DNA from: a bacterium
GTDB lineage: Bacteria; Bacillota; Clostridia; Oscillospirales; Acutalibacteraceae
DNA: 36,719 nucleotides
Assembly: GCA_020624805.1 (NCBI GenBank)
Contig: JAHKVW010000064.1
Coordinates: forward strand, 1 to 36,719
Direction of reading: 5' to 3'
Every line of letters starts with the position of its first letter. The stretch's first letter is position 1. Below are positions 7,749-16,859 of this stretch, piece by piece. A program made the position numbers and the translations under genes. The notes beneath the pieces were generated by a model that was given only the letters and a program-made list of their open reading frames with translations, did not search any database and was not told the DNA's origin.

Positions 7749-8978
7749 ATGCAAGCTATCAACAAGGAAAACATCAAGAAAGTCGTTCTCGCTTATTCGG
7801 GCGGTCTGGACACATCCATCATCATCCCGTGGCTCAAAGAGAACTACAATAACTGCGAGGTCATCGCGGTATCCGGCAACGTCGGTCAGAACGACGAGCT
7901 CGAGGGTCTGGAGGAAAAAGCGCTCAAGACCGGCGCGTCCAAGCTCTATGTCCTCGACCAGACCGAGGAGTATGTCGACGATTTCATCATCCCCACCATG
8001 AAGGCGGGCGCTGTCTATGAGGAATACCTGCTGGGCACCTCGACCGCGCGTCCCTGCATCGCGAAGGGTCTTGTCGAGATCGCTCTCAAGGAAGGCGCCG
8101 ACGCGATCTGCCACGGCTGTACCGGCAAGGGCAACGATCAGGTTCGTTTCGAGCTGGCGATCAAGCACTTCGCTCCCAACATGCCCATCATCGCTCCGTG
8201 GCGTATCTGGGACATCAAGTCCCGCGAGGAAGAGATCGAGTATGCCGAGGCGCATAACATCCCCCTCAAGATCAACCGTGAGACCAACTACTCTAAGGAT
8301 AAGAACCTGTGGCATCTGAGCCATGAGGGTCTTGACCTCGAGGATACCAACAACGAGCCGACATATGAGAAGCCCGGCTTCCTCGAAATGGGCGTATCCC
8401 CGATCGACGCCCCCGACGAGCCGACTTATGTCACCATCGAATTTGAACAGGGCACTCCCGTCGCTCTCGACGGCGAGAAGATGTCCGCGAAGAATATCAT
8501 CCTCAAGCTCAACGAGCTGGGCGGCAAGAACGGTATCGGTCTGCTCGATATCGTCGAGAACCGTCTGGTCGGCATGAAGTGCCGCGGCGTATATGAGACC
8601 CCCGGCGGTACCATCCTGTACAAGGCGCATGAGACCCTCGAGTCCATCTGCCTCGACAAGATGACCATGCACGAGAAGCAGCGCCTGTCCATCACCTTCG
8701 CCGAGTTGGTCTACAACGGTCAGTGGTTCACCCCGCTGAGAGAAGCCCTCTCCGCGTTCGTCGACAAGACCCAGGAGAAGGTCACCGGCTATGTCAAGCT
8801 CAAGCTGTATAAGGGCAACATCATCAAGGCGGGCGTCGACAGTCCCTACAGCCTGTACAGCGAGGAGATCGCGACCTTCGGCGAGTCCGATTATGACCAG
8901 ACCGATTCCGCGGGCTTCATCAACCTCTTCGGTCTGCCCATCAAGGTGCAGGCGGTCGTAGACGAGAAAAATAAATAA
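7749..8978 (+). CDS. argG: Argininosuccinate synthase
   Basis: 409 residues, the usual bacterial length. It joins citrulline and aspartate using ATP to give argininosuccinate, the seventh step of arginine synthesis, in the cytoplasm. The N-type ATP-pyrophosphatase loop AYSGGLDTS is at residues 15-23; the [10 protein letters not shown] and [12 protein letters not shown] segments bind substrate as in the family. CGGAGGT precedes ATG 7749 at good distance. It is the first gene of a seven-gene arginine cluster, driven by two tandem promoters. The next gene, argH, uses its product. The stop codon is followed within 10 bp by a heptad array. Confidence 0.97.
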   Translation: MQAINKENIKKVVLAYSGGLDTSIIIPWLKENYNNCEVIAVSGNVGQNDELEGLEEKALKTGASKLYVLDQTEEYVDDFIIPTMKAGAVYEEYLLGTSTARPCIAKGLVEIALKEGADAICHGCTGKGNDQVRFELAIKHFAPNMPIIAPWRIWDIKSREEEIEYAEAHNIPLKINRETNYSKDKNLWHLSHEGLDLEDTNNEPTYEKPGFLEMGVSPIDAPDEPTYVTIEFEQGTPVALDGEKMSAKNIILKLNELGGKNGIGLLDIVENRLVGMKCRGVYETPGGTILYKAHETLESICLDKMTMHEKQRLSITFAELVYNGQWFTPLREALSAFVDKTQEKVTGYVKLKLYKGNIIKAGVDSPYSLYSEEIATFGESDYDQTDSAGFINLFGLPIKVQAVVDEKNK

Positions 8979-8986
8979 TTTTCTCG

Positions 8987-9108
8987 TCAGTGAACAGTTA
9001 TCAGTGAACAGTGAACAGTTGTCGGTGGGCTCCGCCCACACCCGATGATATAGATCGGAGCGAAGCGACCTGCTCTTCTGACCACTGATCACTGACCACT
9101 CATCACTA
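8987..9108. repeat. CAGTGAA/CAGTGAT heptad arrays in inverted orientation (argG-argH junction)
   Basis: CAGTGAACAGTTATCAGTGA units (8988 to about 9021) face their complement (CTGACCACTGATCACTGACC, 9078-9108). A small hairpin GGTGGGC-TCC-GCCCACACC (9024-9042) lies between. Confidence 0.75.
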
Positions 9109-9180
9109 AATATGATCAAGCATCATGGGTCGGGGAAGTCTATCGATACCCCCGACCCTCACGGCGTATATAGCGGTTGA

Positions 9181-9214
9181 GATTGCCACAGCCTCGTTGA
9201 GGCTTCGCAATGAC
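9181..9214. repeat. TCATTGCGA-type hairpin repeat
   Basis: GATTGCCACAGCCTC-GTT-GAGGCTTCGCAATGA, read here in reverse. The constant shoulders TCATTGCGA and GGCAATC flank an AGCCTC/GAGGCT stem. A related copy with another stem is at 33260-33297. Confidence 0.55.
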
Positions 9215-9238
9215 AATTAGGAATAAAGGAAGATTTAT

Positions 9239-10609
9239 ATGGCTAAAATGTGGGCGGGTCGTACCGCCGGAGATACCAGCAAGCTGGCTGACGAGTTCAA
9301 CAGCTCCATCGGCTTTGATTCGCGGATGTTCAAGGAGGACATCACGGGCTCTATCGCGCACGCGCAGATGCTCGCCAAGCAGGGCATCATCGAGCGCAAG
9401 GAGGCTGACACCCTCTGTGACGAGCTGTTAAAGATCCTCGAGGACATCTCCTCGGGCAAGCTCCCGATCGATATGGACGCCGAGGATATCCATATGTTCA
9501 TAGAGGAAGAGCTGACCAAGCGCGTCGGCGACGTGGGCAAGAAGCTCCATACCGCGCGCTCCAGAAACGATCAGGTCGCGCTCGATCTGCGTATGTATCT
9601 GATGAATCGTGTGGATGAGCTGTGTGCCGATACCAAGCACCTGATCGCCGCTCTCGCCGATAAAGCGGAGGTGTATAAAGAGGCGATCATGCCCGGTTAT
9701 ACTCATTTGCAGAGAGCGCAGCCCGTCATGTTCGGTCATCATCTGCTCGCTTACGCGATGATGCTCCTGCGTGACGTCGACCGCATGACCGACTGCAAGC
9801 GCAGGATGAATATCTCTCCGATCGGCTGCTGTGCTTTGGCGGGCACTACCTATGATACCGACCGCTATTTTGAGGCGGAGCAGCTCGGCTTTGAGGGCAT
9901 CGCGATGAACTCGCTCGACGGCGTGTCCGACCGTGATTTTGTCATCGAGCTCTTGTCCGATATTGCGATATTGATGATGCACCTCTCGCGCCTGAGTGAA
10001 GAGATCATCCTCTGGTCGAGTTGGGAGTTCGGCTTTGTAGAGCTTTCCGACGCCTACACCACCGGTTCGTCCATCATGCCGCAGAAGAAGAACTCCGATA
10101 TGGCGGAGCTGGTGCGCGGCAAGACGGGTCGTGTATACGGCGATCTGATGGGCGCTTTGACGGTGCTCAAGGGTCTGCCTCTCGCCTATAACAAGGATAT
10201 GCAGGAGGATAAGGAGGGTGTGTTCGACGCGGTCGATACCGCCTCCATGTCCGTGAAGATCTTCATCGGCATGATCTCCACCATCAAGGTCAGGACCGAG
10301 AATATGAAGAAGGCGGCTCAGCGCGGCTTTATCAACGCGACCGACCTCGCCGATTACCTGACCAAGAAGGGGATGCCCTTCCGCTCGGCATATAAGATCT
10401 CCGGCTCGATCGTCGCCTATTGCATCGACAACGGCGAGGTGCTCGAGACCCTGCCTTTGGAGAAATACAAAGAATATTCAGACCTGTTCGAGCAGGATCT
10501 GTATGAGGATATCGATCTGCTCACCTGCGTCAACAAGCGCAATTCCGTCGGCGGCACCTCGGTGCAGTCGATCGAACAGCAGATCCGATTTGTGAGAGAG
10601 AAGTTGTAA
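9239..10609 (+). CDS. argH: Argininosuccinate lyase
   Basis: 456 residues, full length for the fumarase/aspartase superfamily. It cleaves argininosuccinate to arginine and fumarate, the last step of the pathway. Seen directly: MWAGR at the N-terminus, SRNDQVALD (about 108-116), the GYTHLQRAQP catalytic-His segment (H156), and the superfamily signature GSSIMPQKKN (276-285) holding the catalytic Ser. AAAGGAAG precedes ATG 9239. The 260-bp gap to argG is filled by two repeat elements and contains no gene. Oddity: the segment usually GAGALAG reads GCCALAG here (196-202), which should be tolerated. It is followed within 3 bp of its stop by an inverted-repeat element. Confidence 0.97.
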   Translation: MAKMWAGRTAGDTSKLADEFNSSIGFDSRMFKEDITGSIAHAQMLAKQGIIERKEADTLCDELLKILEDISSGKLPIDMDAEDIHMFIEEELTKRVGDVGKKLHTARSRNDQVALDLRMYLMNRVDELCADTKHLIAALADKAEVYKEAIMPGYTHLQRAQPVMFGHHLLAYAMMLLRDVDRMTDCKRRMNISPIGCCALAGTTYDTDRYFEAEQLGFEGIAMNSLDGVSDRDFVIELLSDIAILMMHLSRLSEEIILWSSWEFGFVELSDAYTTGSSIMPQKKNSDMAELVRGKTGRVYGDLMGALTVLKGLPLAYNKDMQEDKEGVFDAVDTASMSVKIFIGMISTIKVRTENMKKAAQRGFINATDLADYLTKKGMPFRSAYKISGSIVAYCIDNGEVLETLPLEKYKEYSDLFEQDLYEDIDLLTCVNKRNSVGGTSVQSIEQQIRFVREKL

Positions 10610-10611
10610 AT

Positions 10612-10765
10612 AGCCTTCCCCTTGAGGGGAAGGTGTCACCCAAAGGGTGACGGATGAGGTGGAAGCGTTTCTGCTTCAACCTATGAAATGAATTATCGGT
10701 GAGGTTTCCACCTCATCCGACCAATTTGCAAGCAAATTGCCCACCTTCCCCTCAAGGGGAAGGCT
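10612..10765. repeat. Inverted-repeat element in argH-argC junction (AGCCTTCCCC type)
   Basis: A 154-bp element starts 2 bp after the argH stop. The terminal inverted repeats are perfect over 22 bp (AGCCTTCCCC... and ...GGGGAAGGCT), and each end is itself a hairpin. Next inside are GTCACCC-AAA-GGGTGAC (10635-10651) on the left and CAATTTG-CAAG-CAAATTG (10722-10739) on the right, then GGATGAGGTGG paired with CCACCTCATCC. The whole element can fold into one cruciform or RNA stem. No open frame; MITE-like. Confidence 0.88.
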
Positions 10766-10790
10766 CTGATTTGCTCTACCCGGAAGGAAT

Positions 10791-11717
10791 ATGAAAATGC
10801 ACAAAATATTCATCGACGGCAGCGCCGGTACCACGGGGCTTCGGATCCGTGAGCGCTTATCCGAGCGCCGGGATCTCGAGCTGATGATCCTGCCCGACGA
10901 GCTCCGCAAGGATACCGCCGCGCGCCGTGAAATGCTCAACAAAAGTGATATCAGCTTTCTCTGCCTGCCCGATCAGGCGGCGATAGAAGCGGTATCGTTG
11001 ATCGAGAACCCCGACACGGTCGTGATCGACACCTCCACCGCCCACCGCACGGCGGACGGCTGGACATACGGGTTGCCCGAGCTGACAGGTCTGCGGGAAC
11101 AGCTCAAAACCGCGACCCGTATCGCTAACCCCGGCTGTCACGCGAGCGGCTTTATCGCGCTGATCCGACCTCTCGTTGAGTTGGGGATCATCCAAAAGGA
11201 TAGTGCACTGTCATGCTTCTCGCTGACGGGTTATTCCGGCGGCGGCAAGAAGATGATCGCGGAATATGAGGCGCAGGATCGTGATCCGTTGTTCGACGCG
11301 CCGCGCATCTACGCGCTTACTCAGTCGCATAAGCACCTGCCCGAGATGGCAAAGCTCTGCGGGCTTGACAAAGATCCCGTATTCAGCCCTATCGTCGCGG
11401 ATTATTACAGCGGCATGGAGGTCAGCATCCCTGTCACGCGTGACATTTTATCCGCTTCGCTGAAAGATATCCAAACGGCATATCGCGATTATTACAAGAG
11501 CGGCCTGATCCGTTATGACAACAGCACCGAGGGCGGCTTGATCAGCGCCGCGGCGTTCAGCGGTCGTGATGATATGGCGGTCGCGGCTTACGGCAACGAT
11601 GAGCGCATCACCTTGATCTCGCGCTTTGATAACCTCGGCAAGGGCGCTTCCGGCGCCGCGATCCAGAACATGAACATCCGTCTGGGTCTGGATGAAGCAA
11701 CAGGTTTGATCGTATAG
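10791..11717 (+). CDS. argC: N-acetyl-gamma-glutamyl-phosphate reductase, short (type 2) form
   Basis: 308 residues, about 35 shorter than the common ArgC and matching the second (short) ArgC class. It reduces N-acetylglutamyl-5-phosphate to the semialdehyde with NADPH. The nucleotide-binding turn is GSAGTTGL (10-17) and the active-site Cys is C116 in ANPGCHASGF. GGAAGGA precedes ATG 10791; a second in-frame ATG lies at 10797. The order argC-argJ-argB-argD matches pathway logic. The TAG stop overlaps the first bases of a following GGCTCCC repeat. Assignment is firm; the short form is a true class rather than a truncation because the ends and all motifs are intact. Confidence 0.94.
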   Translation: MKMHKIFIDGSAGTTGLRIRERLSERRDLELMILPDELRKDTAARREMLNKSDISFLCLPDQAAIEAVSLIENPDTVVIDTSTAHRTADGWTYGLPELTGLREQLKTATRIANPGCHASGFIALIRPLVELGIIQKDSALSCFSLTGYSGGGKKMIAEYEAQDRDPLFDAPRIYALTQSHKHLPEMAKLCGLDKDPVFSPIVADYYSGMEVSIPVTRDILSASLKDIQTAYRDYYKSGLIRYDNSTEGGLISAAAFSGRDDMAVAAYGNDERITLISRFDNLGKGASGAAIQNMNIRLGLDEATGLIV

Positions 11718-11764
11718 GCTCCCATTGGTAATGGGTCGCGTGCGACACGCTGTCTCTCAAAAAA

Positions 11765-11938
11765 AGGCTCCCTTTGGTAAAGGGAGCTGTCTCCGAACGG
11801 AGGCTGAGGGATTGCATAATTGTTTGAGCGTTAGCGAGTAACCATTTTATAATAAGGTTGCCATGGTAATTGGCGATTCATACAATCCCTCCGAGCTTGC
11901 CTTTGGGCAAGCCCACCTCCCTTTACCAAAGGGAGGCT
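11765..11938. repeat. Inverted-repeat element in argC-argJ junction (GGCTCCC type)
   Basis: 174 bp. Ends are AGGCTCCCTTTGGTAAAGGG and its complement at 11917-11938. Inner hairpins are CTCCG-AA-CGGAG (11791-11802) and GCTTGCC-TTT-GGCAAGC-like (11895-11912). GGGATTG and CAATCCC pair further in. A partial related end (GGCTCCCATTGGTAATGGG) directly after the argC stop at 11716-11736 looks like the remnant of another copy. Confidence 0.88.
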
Positions 11939-11959
11939 AAGTTTTCCGAAAGAAGGAAT

Positions 11960-13180
11960 ATGAATATGAAATTGATTGAAGGCGGTGTGACCGCGGCTCA
12001 GGGCTTCAAGGCATCGGGCATCCATTGCGGTATCCGCAGGAATACATCGAAAAACGATCTGTCGCTGATCGTCAGCAGTACCCCTGCCTCGGCGGCGGCA
12101 GTCTACACGACCAACCTCGTCAAGGGCGCTCCCCTGACCGTCACCAAGGCGCATATTGCCGACGGTAAGGCGCAGGCGATCATCTGCAACTCCGGCAACG
12201 CCAACACCTGCAACGCCGACGGCATCGAGATCGCCGAGGGCATGGCTGCTTTGGTCGCGGAAAAGACAGGTATCGCGGCAAATGACGTGGCGGTAGCTTC
12301 TACCGGCGTCATCGGTCAGCCGCTGAGCCTTGAGCCTATCCAAAGCGGGATGGACGAGCTGGTCGGCAAGCTCTCCGAAAACGGCAGCCGTGACGCGGCG
12401 CTGGGCATCATGACCACCGACACCGTGCCCAAAGAGGTCGCGGTGGAGTTCACCTTAGGCGGCAAGACCTGCCGTATCGGCGGCATCGCCAAGGGCAGCG
12501 GTATGATCCACCCGAACATGGCGACCATGCTGGTGTTCATCACCACCGACTGCGCGATCGCTCCCGCACTGCTCCAAAAGGCACTGTCGGGCGACATCCA
12601 GAATACATTCAACATGATCTCCATCGACGGCGACACTTCCACCAACGACATGGTCGTGGTGCTCGCGAACGGTCTGGCGCAGAACGCCGAGATCACCGCA
12701 CAGGGTGAGGATTACACCGCCTTTATGCAGGCGCTCAACACGGTCACCGTGGGACTGTGCCGCATGATCGCCGGTGACGGCGAGGGCGCGACCAAGCTGC
12801 TCGAATGTCAGGTCAGCGGCGCAAAGACCCTCGCTGTCGCCAAGACGGTCGCAAAGTCCGTCATCTGCTCGAGCCTGCTCAAAGCGGCGATGTTCGGCGC
12901 GGACGCGAACTGGGGCCGTGTGCTGTGCGCGATCGGCTACTCCGGCGCGGATGTGGATGTGACTAAGATCGACGTATCTTTCAAGAGCGATAAAGGCACG
13001 ATCACCGTCTGTGAAAACGGCGCGGGTATCCCGTTCAGCGAGGAAAAGGCGAAGGAGATCCTGCTCGAAAAGGAGATCGAGATCCTTGTCGCCCTCAACG
13101 ACGGTGAGTACAGTTCCACCGCGTGGGGCTGTGATCTGACCTATGATTATGTGAAGATCAACGGGGATTATAGGACGTAA
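11960..13180 (+). CDS. argJ: Bifunctional ornithine acetyltransferase / N-acetylglutamate synthase
   Basis: 406 residues. It moves the acetyl group from N-acetylornithine to glutamate, which recycles acetyl groups and explains why no argA or argE is needed here. The self-cleavage site is visible as KGSGMIHPNMATML: cleavage falls between A188 and T189, and T189 becomes the nucleophile. The C-terminal SSTAWGCDLTYDYVKINGDY is typical. ATG 11960 was taken with AGAAGGA just upstream; ATG 11966 is equally possible and better spaced. A longer frame from 11870 would translate the repeat element and is rejected. Whether it makes acetylglutamate from acetyl-CoA (bifunctional) cannot be told from sequence. 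Confidence 0.95.
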   Translation: MNMKLIEGGVTAAQGFKASGIHCGIRRNTSKNDLSLIVSSTPASAAAVYTTNLVKGAPLTVTKAHIADGKAQAIICNSGNANTCNADGIEIAEGMAALVAEKTGIAANDVAVASTGVIGQPLSLEPIQSGMDELVGKLSENGSRDAALGIMTTDTVPKEVAVEFTLGGKTCRIGGIAKGSGMIHPNMATMLVFITTDCAIAPALLQKALSGDIQNTFNMISIDGDTSTNDMVVVLANGLAQNAEITAQGEDYTAFMQALNTVTVGLCRMIAGDGEGATKLLECQVSGAKTLAVAKTVAKSVICSSLLKAAMFGADANWGRVLCAIGYSGADVDVTKIDVSFKSDKGTITVCENGAGIPFSEEKAKEILLEKEIEILVALNDGEYSSTAWGCDLTYDYVKINGDYRT

Positions 13181-13181
13181 A

Positions 13182-13346
13182 AGGCTCCCTTTGGTAAAGG
13201 GAGCTACCGCGGGAGCGGGTGAGGGATTGTTCAAACGGAGCAAAGCGACCAACCAAATTAGTTAGTTGCTCGCTACGCTCAATCAATTATGCAATCCCTC
13301 CGAGTTCGCTTAACGCGAACCCACCTCCCTTTACCAAAGGGAGGCT
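13182..13346. repeat. Inverted-repeat element in argJ-argB junction (GGCTCCC type)
   Basis: 165 bp, starting 1 bp after the argJ stop. AGGCTCCCTTTGGTAAAGGG at the left is answered by CCCTTTACCAAAGGGAGGCT at the right. Inner hairpins: ACCGC-GGGAG-CGGGT-like (13206-13220) and GTTCGC-TTAAC-GCGAAC (13304-13320). It leaves 14 bp, including GGAGGT, before argB. Confidence 0.88.
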
Positions 13347-13360
13347 GTTTGGAGGTAACC

Positions 13361-14233
13361 ATGAACAACGAAATATCAAACGCGGATAGGGCGGAGGTGC
13401 TGACCGCCGCCCTGCCGTACATCAAAAAATATAACGGAAAGATCGTCGTCGTCAAATACGGCGGCAACGCAATGGTCAACGAAGAGCTCAAACAGCAGGT
13501 CATGCAGGACATCGTCCTCTTGTGGCTGATCGGCGTCAAGGTTGTGCTGGTGCACGGCGGCGGCCCCGCGATCAACGAGGTGATGGAGCGCGTAGGCAAG
13601 AAGCCCGAGTTCGTCGACGGTCTGCGCGTGACCGATCAGGAGACCATCGACATCGTCCAGATGGTGCTGTCCGGCAAGGTCAACAAAACGCTCGTCAACC
13701 TGATCGAGAGCAAGGGCGGCAAGGCGATGGGCATTTCCGGCATGGACGGCAGACTGATCGAAGCGGAGCAGAAGGATCCCCGCCTCGGCTTTGTCGGCAA
13801 CGTCACCAACATCCGTCCCGAGCCCATCATGGATCTGCTCGAAAAGGGCTATATCCCCGTTGTGTCCACCATCGGATGCGATAAGGACGGCAATGCCTAT
13901 AATATCAACGGCGACACCGCCGCGGCGTATATCGCGGGCGCGATCGAAGCGGAACGCCTGATCATGATGACCGATATCGCGGGCATCTTAAAGGATAAGG
14001 ATGATCCCTCGAGCCTGATCCCGCAGATCACGGTATCGGAGGCACAGACCCTCTATCGCGACGGCGTGATTTCGGGCGGCATGATCCCCAAGGTCGGCTG
14101 CTGTATCGAGGCGATCTATAAGGGCGTGCAGAAGGTCATCATCATGGACGGTAGAGTGCCCCATTCCATTTTGATGGAGCTGATGACCGACGAAGGCGCG
14201 GGCACGATGGTGCTCGGGGATGATAAACAGTGA
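13361..14233 (+). CDS. argB: Acetylglutamate kinase
   Basis: 290 residues, amino-acid kinase fold. It phosphorylates N-acetylglutamate and is normally the arginine-feedback step in organisms that recycle acetyl groups through ArgJ. KYGGNAM (Gly-rich phosphate site), VHGGGPAIN and INGDTAAAYIAGAI are present, and the C-terminus HSILMELMTDEGAGTMV is typical. The N-terminal helix expected in arginine-sensitive forms appears present (about residues 1-22). ATG 13361 follows GGAGGTAACC; the longer frame from 13289 would read through the repeat element. The last Gln codon and the TGA stop lie inside a CAGTGAT heptad array. Confidence 0.96.
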   Translation: MNNEISNADRAEVLTAALPYIKKYNGKIVVVKYGGNAMVNEELKQQVMQDIVLLWLIGVKVVLVHGGGPAINEVMERVGKKPEFVDGLRVTDQETIDIVQMVLSGKVNKTLVNLIESKGGKAMGISGMDGRLIEAEQKDPRLGFVGNVTNIRPEPIMDLLEKGYIPVVSTIGCDKDGNAYNINGDTAAAYIAGAIEAERLIMMTDIAGILKDKDDPSSLIPQITVSEAQTLYRDGVISGGMIPKVGCCIEAIYKGVQKVIIMDGRVPHSILMELMTDEGAGTMVLGDDKQ

Positions 14234-14331
14234 TCAGTTGTCAGTGATCAGTGATCAGCTTTTGGCTGACGCTATCCACATCTATTGATATACAAACTGA
14301 CTGACCACTGACCACTAAACACTGACCACTA
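14228..14331. repeat. CAGTGAT heptad arrays, inverted (argB-argD junction)
   Basis: CAGTGATCAGTTGTCAGTGA continues to 14259 and is answered by CTGACCACTGACCACTAAAC units at 14297-14331. The argB stop TGA (14231-14233) is within the first unit. The array ends directly at the AAGGAG ribosome site of argD. Confidence 0.8.
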
Positions 14332-14341
14332 AGGAGAAATT

Positions 14342-15496
14342 ATGAGTATCAAACAGACCGATGAGCGCTATATCGCGCATACCTATAAACGCTTCGATCT
14401 CGCGATCGTCAAGGGCAAGGGTTGCCTTTGCTGGGATGACAACGGCAAGGAGTATATCGACATGACGTCGGGCATCGGCGTTAACGCCTTCGGCTATTCC
14501 GACCCCGTATGGGCGGACGCTGTCGCAAATCAGGCGAAGCTGTTACAGCACACCTCCAACCTGTATTACACCGCTCCCTGCGCGGAGCTCGCGGAGATCC
14601 TGTGCACCCGCACCGGGATGAGCAAGGTGTTTTTCTCGAACTCCGGCGCCGAGGCGAACGAGTGCGCGGTCAAGGTCGCGCGTAAATACGCCGCACAGCA
14701 TAAGGGCGCTGAGTATTACAACATCATCACACTGCAAAAGAGCTTTCACGGCAGAACGCTGACGACTCTCGCGGCGACAGGTCAGGACAACTTCCACCAT
14801 GATTTTCTGCCGCTGACCGACGGCTTCCTTTACGCTGAGCCGAATGATACCGAGGGACTGCAAAAGCTCGTCAACGAGAACAAGGTCGCCGGTATCCTGA
14901 TCGAGATCGTGCAGGGTGAGGGCGGCGTCAATTCGCTCGACGCGGACTATGTCAAGGCGGTCGACGCGATCTGCAGGGAGAACGACATCGTCCTGATGGT
15001 CGACGAGGTACAAACCGGCAACGGACGTACCGGCAAACTCTATTCCTATATGCACTACGGCATACAGCCCGATACGGTCAGCACCGCCAAGGGGTTGGCG
15101 GCGGGTCTGCCGATGGGCGCGACCCTGCTGAGTGAAAAGGTCGGCGAGGTGCTCGGCTACGGCGATCACGGCTCTACCTTCGGCGGCAATCCTGTCTGCG
15201 CCGCCGCCGCGATCTCGGTGATGAATCGCATGGATGAGGCGTTCCTCGGGGAAGTCGCCGCAAAGGGACAGTATGTCAAGGCGCGTGTCGAAGCGGCGGG
15301 CTATGCCGTCAGCGGTATGGGCTTGATGATCGGCATCGAAACCAAGAAGCCTGTGTCCGAGGTGATCGCCGCGTGCATGGCGAGCGGCGTTCTGTGCCTG
15401 TCCGCCAAAGAAAAGTTGAGATTATTACCGCCGCTGAACATCCCGATGGAACAGCTCACCAAAGCGGTGGATGTGATCATAGAGGCGTTGAAATAA
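14342..15496 (+). CDS. argD: Acetylornithine aminotransferase
   Basis: 384 residues, class-III PLP aminotransferase. It converts N-acetylglutamate semialdehyde to N-acetylornithine with glutamate as amino donor. Visible landmarks: FSNSGAEANECA (phosphate-binding), DEVQTG (221-226) contacting PLP, and TAKGLAAGLPMGA with the Schiff-base Lys K250; SFHGRT and STFGGNP are further family signatures. AAGGAG precedes ATG 14342. Some family members also serve lysine synthesis, which cannot be excluded, but the position between argB and argF makes arginine the main role. Its TAA stop is directly followed by GGAATTA heptads. Confidence 0.95.
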   Translation: MSIKQTDERYIAHTYKRFDLAIVKGKGCLCWDDNGKEYIDMTSGIGVNAFGYSDPVWADAVANQAKLLQHTSNLYYTAPCAELAEILCTRTGMSKVFFSNSGAEANECAVKVARKYAAQHKGAEYYNIITLQKSFHGRTLTTLAATGQDNFHHDFLPLTDGFLYAEPNDTEGLQKLVNENKVAGILIEIVQGEGGVNSLDADYVKAVDAICRENDIVLMVDEVQTGNGRTGKLYSYMHYGIQPDTVSTAKGLAAGLPMGATLLSEKVGEVLGYGDHGSTFGGNPVCAAAAISVMNRMDEAFLGEVAAKGQYVKARVEAAGYAVSGMGLMIGIETKKPVSEVIAACMASGVLCLSAKEKLRLLPPLNIPMEQLTKAVDVIIEALK

Positions 15497-15650
15497 TGAG
15501 GAATTAGGAGTTAGGAATTAGGAATTATGGGAAAGCCTTCGGTTTTTGATTCCTATTGGATGGAACCGTAACGCTTTGTTTCCATTTATCAATCAGGTGC
15601 GGAAAGCGTCCGCCCGCAATTCCTAATTTCTCATTTCTAATTCCTAATTA
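15497..15650. repeat. GGAATTA heptad arrays, inverted (argD-argF junction)
   Basis: TGAGGAATTAGGAGTTAGGA units run to 15527; the complement AATTCCTAATTTCTCATTTC units occupy 15618-15650. The central 90 bp has no further repeat that I recognise. Confidence 0.8.
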
Positions 15651-15671
15651 AATTGTGATCGAGGTGCTATC

Positions 15672-16658
15672 ATGAACTTACAAAACCAACATTTTTTAAA
15701 ATTATTAGACCTGACTCCCGATCAGATCGGCGGGCTGATTGACCTTGCCGCTGACTTGAAGGCGAAGAAGAAGGCGGGCACGCCCCATCGCCTGTGCGAG
15801 GGCAAAAGCATCGCGCTGATCTTTGAAAAGACCTCGACCCGCACCCGCTGCGCGTTTGAGGTCGCGGCGGCTGACCTCGGTATGCACCCGACCTATCTCG
15901 ATCCCTCGGGCTCGCAGATCGGCAAGAAGGAGAGTATCGCCGACACCGCCCGTGTTCTGGGCAGGATGTATGACGCGATCGAGTACCGCGGCTACGGTCA
16001 GGCGATCGTCGAGGAGCTCGCGAAATACGCGGGCGTTCCGGTCTATAACGGACTGACCAACGAGTTCCACCCGACCCAGATCCTTGCCGACTTCCTTACC
16101 ATCCGTGAGCATTTCGGCTCTTTGCAGGGCAAAAAGCTCGTCTATATGGGCGATTCGCGCTATAATATGGGCAACTCCCTGATGGTCGGCTGCGTCAAGA
16201 TGGGAATGCACTTTGTCGCCTGCGCGCCGAAAAAATACTTTCCGGACGCGGAGCTGGTCGCACAGTGTCAGGCGATCGCGAAGGACACCGGCGCTACTCT
16301 CGAATTCATCGAGGATCCGATGACCGCGACCAAGAACGCCGACGTGATCTATACCGACGTATGGGTCAGTATGGGTGAGCCGGACGCAGTCTGGGAGGAG
16401 CGCATCCGTGATCTGAGTCCCTATCAGGTGAACAAGGCGCTGATGGACAACGCCGGCGAAGGGTGCCGCTTTATGCACTGTCTGCCCGCGTTCCACGACC
16501 TGAACACCACCATCGGCAAGCAGATCCACGACAAGTTCGGCATCGACTGCATGGAGGTCACCGACGAGGTTTTCGAGAGCGAGCAGTCCATCGTCTTTGA
16601 CGAGGCGGAGAACCGTATGCATACCATCAAGGCGGTCATCGCCGCGACGCTGGCATAA
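15672..16658 (+). CDS. argF: Ornithine carbamoyltransferase
   Basis: 328 residues. It makes citrulline from ornithine and carbamoyl phosphate. The carbamoyl-phosphate loop STRTR is at 55-59, FHPTQ lies in the middle domain, DVWVSMGE near 240, and the ornithine-site HCLPA holds C270. These separate it from aspartate carbamoyltransferase. GAGGTG precedes ATG 15672. It is the last gene of the cluster and is followed within 10 bp by an intrinsic terminator. Carbamoyl phosphate synthase (carAB) and the regulator argR are not in the window. Confidence 0.96.
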   Translation: MNLQNQHFLKLLDLTPDQIGGLIDLAADLKAKKKAGTPHRLCEGKSIALIFEKTSTRTRCAFEVAAADLGMHPTYLDPSGSQIGKKESIADTARVLGRMYDAIEYRGYGQAIVEELAKYAGVPVYNGLTNEFHPTQILADFLTIREHFGSLQGKKLVYMGDSRYNMGNSLMVGCVKMGMHFVACAPKKYFPDAELVAQCQAIAKDTGATLEFIEDPMTATKNADVIYTDVWVSMGEPDAVWEERIRDLSPYQVNKALMDNAGEGCRFMHCLPAFHDLNTTIGKQIHDKFGIDCMEVTDEVFESEQSIVFDEAENRMHTIKAVIAATLA

Positions 16659-16668
16659 TTGATGTTGT

Positions 16669-16703
16669 AAAAGCTGTTGTATTTCGGTACAGCAGCTTTT
16701 TTC
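16669..16703 (+). terminator. Intrinsic terminator of the arginine cluster
   Basis: AAAAGCTGTTGTA and TACAGCAGCTTTT pair around a TTTCG loop, followed by T residues. The stem has one G-T wobble. Confidence 0.9.
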
Positions 16704-16736
16704 GATCGTTTACGAAAGTTGATAAAGACTGATAAA

Positions 16737-16785
16737 GGCTCCCTTTCCTAAGGGAGCTGTCACCGTAGGTGACTGAGGGTTTCTA
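16737..16785. repeat. Half element of the GGCTCCC family
   Basis: AGGCTCCCTTTCCTAAGGGA, then hairpin GTCACC-GTA-GGTGAC (16759-16773), then GAGGG. Only the left half is present; no complementary end follows before the sigma factor gene. Confidence 0.75.
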
Positions 16786-16859
16786 CAGCTTTTTAACCGA
16801 TTTTCGCTATTATGTGACCAAACGGCGCAAAAAGGTAGTATACAGATAGAGGTGATAAC

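Noticed and set aside
7731..9119. 462-codon minus-strand frame opposite argG
   Set aside because: Antisense shadow of a highly conserved gene; its composition reflects argG codon usage.
10791..11717. argC as a truncated or broken gene because it is short
   Set aside because: Both ends and all motifs are intact and the length fits the short ArgC class.
11870..11959. Longer N-terminus of argJ (and similarly argB from 13289)
   Set aside because: The extra codons translate the inverted-repeat element; the internal ATGs have proper ribosome sites and match family N-termini.
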